From an uncultured Bacilli bacterium (GTDB taxonomy: Bacteria; Bacillota_I; Bacilli_A; RF39; UBA660): a stretch of 5,247 bases of DNA. The position numbers were made by a program, and so were the translations under genes. The notes under the pieces were generated by a model that worked only from the letters and a program-made list of their open reading frames with translations, had not been told where the DNA came from and searched no databases. Where the stretch lies: contig CALVKC010000089.1 in the NCBI GenBank assembly GCA_944332505.1, positions 1 through 5,247 on the forward strand, given 5' to 3'. This document shows positions 5,241 to 5,247 of this stretch, in pieces. How positions within the stretch are numbered: position 1 is the stretch's first letter; each line of letters starts with the position of its first letter.

Positions 5241-5247
5241 ATGCATT
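5241..5247 (+). CDS. Start of a further gene, cut by the window end (rnfG expected by order)
   Basis: Only the start codon, a histidine codon and one base are visible, so the protein cannot be identified from its sequence. The good ribosome binding site, the 33-base gap after the rnfD-like gene and the usual gene order C-D-G-E-A-B in Rnf operons suggest rnfG, the subunit carrying covalently bound FMN. That assignment is inference from position only. Confidence 0.5.

Noticed and set aside
1..5247. CRISPR arrays, tRNA or rRNA genes, insertion sequences or riboswitches
   Set aside because: No spaced direct repeats, no cloverleaf or rRNA-like stretch, no transposase and no long leader region were seen; nearly all bases are in coding genes.

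Overview
The window is a compact, strongly AT-rich bacterial chromosome segment with Shine-Dalgarno sites, short or overlapping gene junctions and standard stop codons. Gene content and neighbourhood (cvpA, trxA, uvrC) point to a low-GC Bacillota lineage, perhaps one of the reduced Erysipelotrichia/RF39/Mollicutes-like groups. That placement is an inference from composition and synteny. Nothing suggests a phage, plasmid or insertion sequence.

Layout from left to right: a CvpA-family membrane protein (54-749) and a short thioredoxin (764-1054) run on the plus strand as a two-gene unit. They meet a convergent minus-strand gene (1055-1408) for a single-domain YigZ/IMPACT protein with no intergenic base between the stop codons. 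A hairpin flanked by A and T runs (1039-1066) lies directly over both stops and looks like a shared two-way terminator. A 68-base divergent intergenic region (1409-1476) carries back-to-back -10 elements for yigZ and for uvrC.

From 1477 the plus strand holds a full-length UvrC (nucleotide excision repair). It overlaps by 14 bases an RnfC-like iron-sulfur protein (start 3251), which overlaps by 8 bases an RnfD-like membrane protein (4338-5207). A strong ribosome binding site and the first codons of another gene (5241 onward, cut by the window end) follow. By the usual rnfCDGEAB order the cut gene should be rnfG. The DNA repair gene thus appears to head an operon for an Rnf-type ion-pumping electron-transfer complex, although a promoter candidate at 5182-5210 could drive the downstream part separately.

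The most notable content is the divergence of the Rnf subunits. The RnfC-like protein keeps the N-terminal sandwich region and a perfect C-terminal double [4Fe-4S] ferredoxin domain, but the glycine-rich nucleotide/flavin loop expected in the middle is not visible. The RnfD-like protein keeps the family's C-terminal signature but has a degraded covalent-flavin motif (AEAT). This may be a modified Rnf complex with a different electron partner or reduced flavin content; that is an inference to be tested by structure modelling and by reading the rest of the operon.
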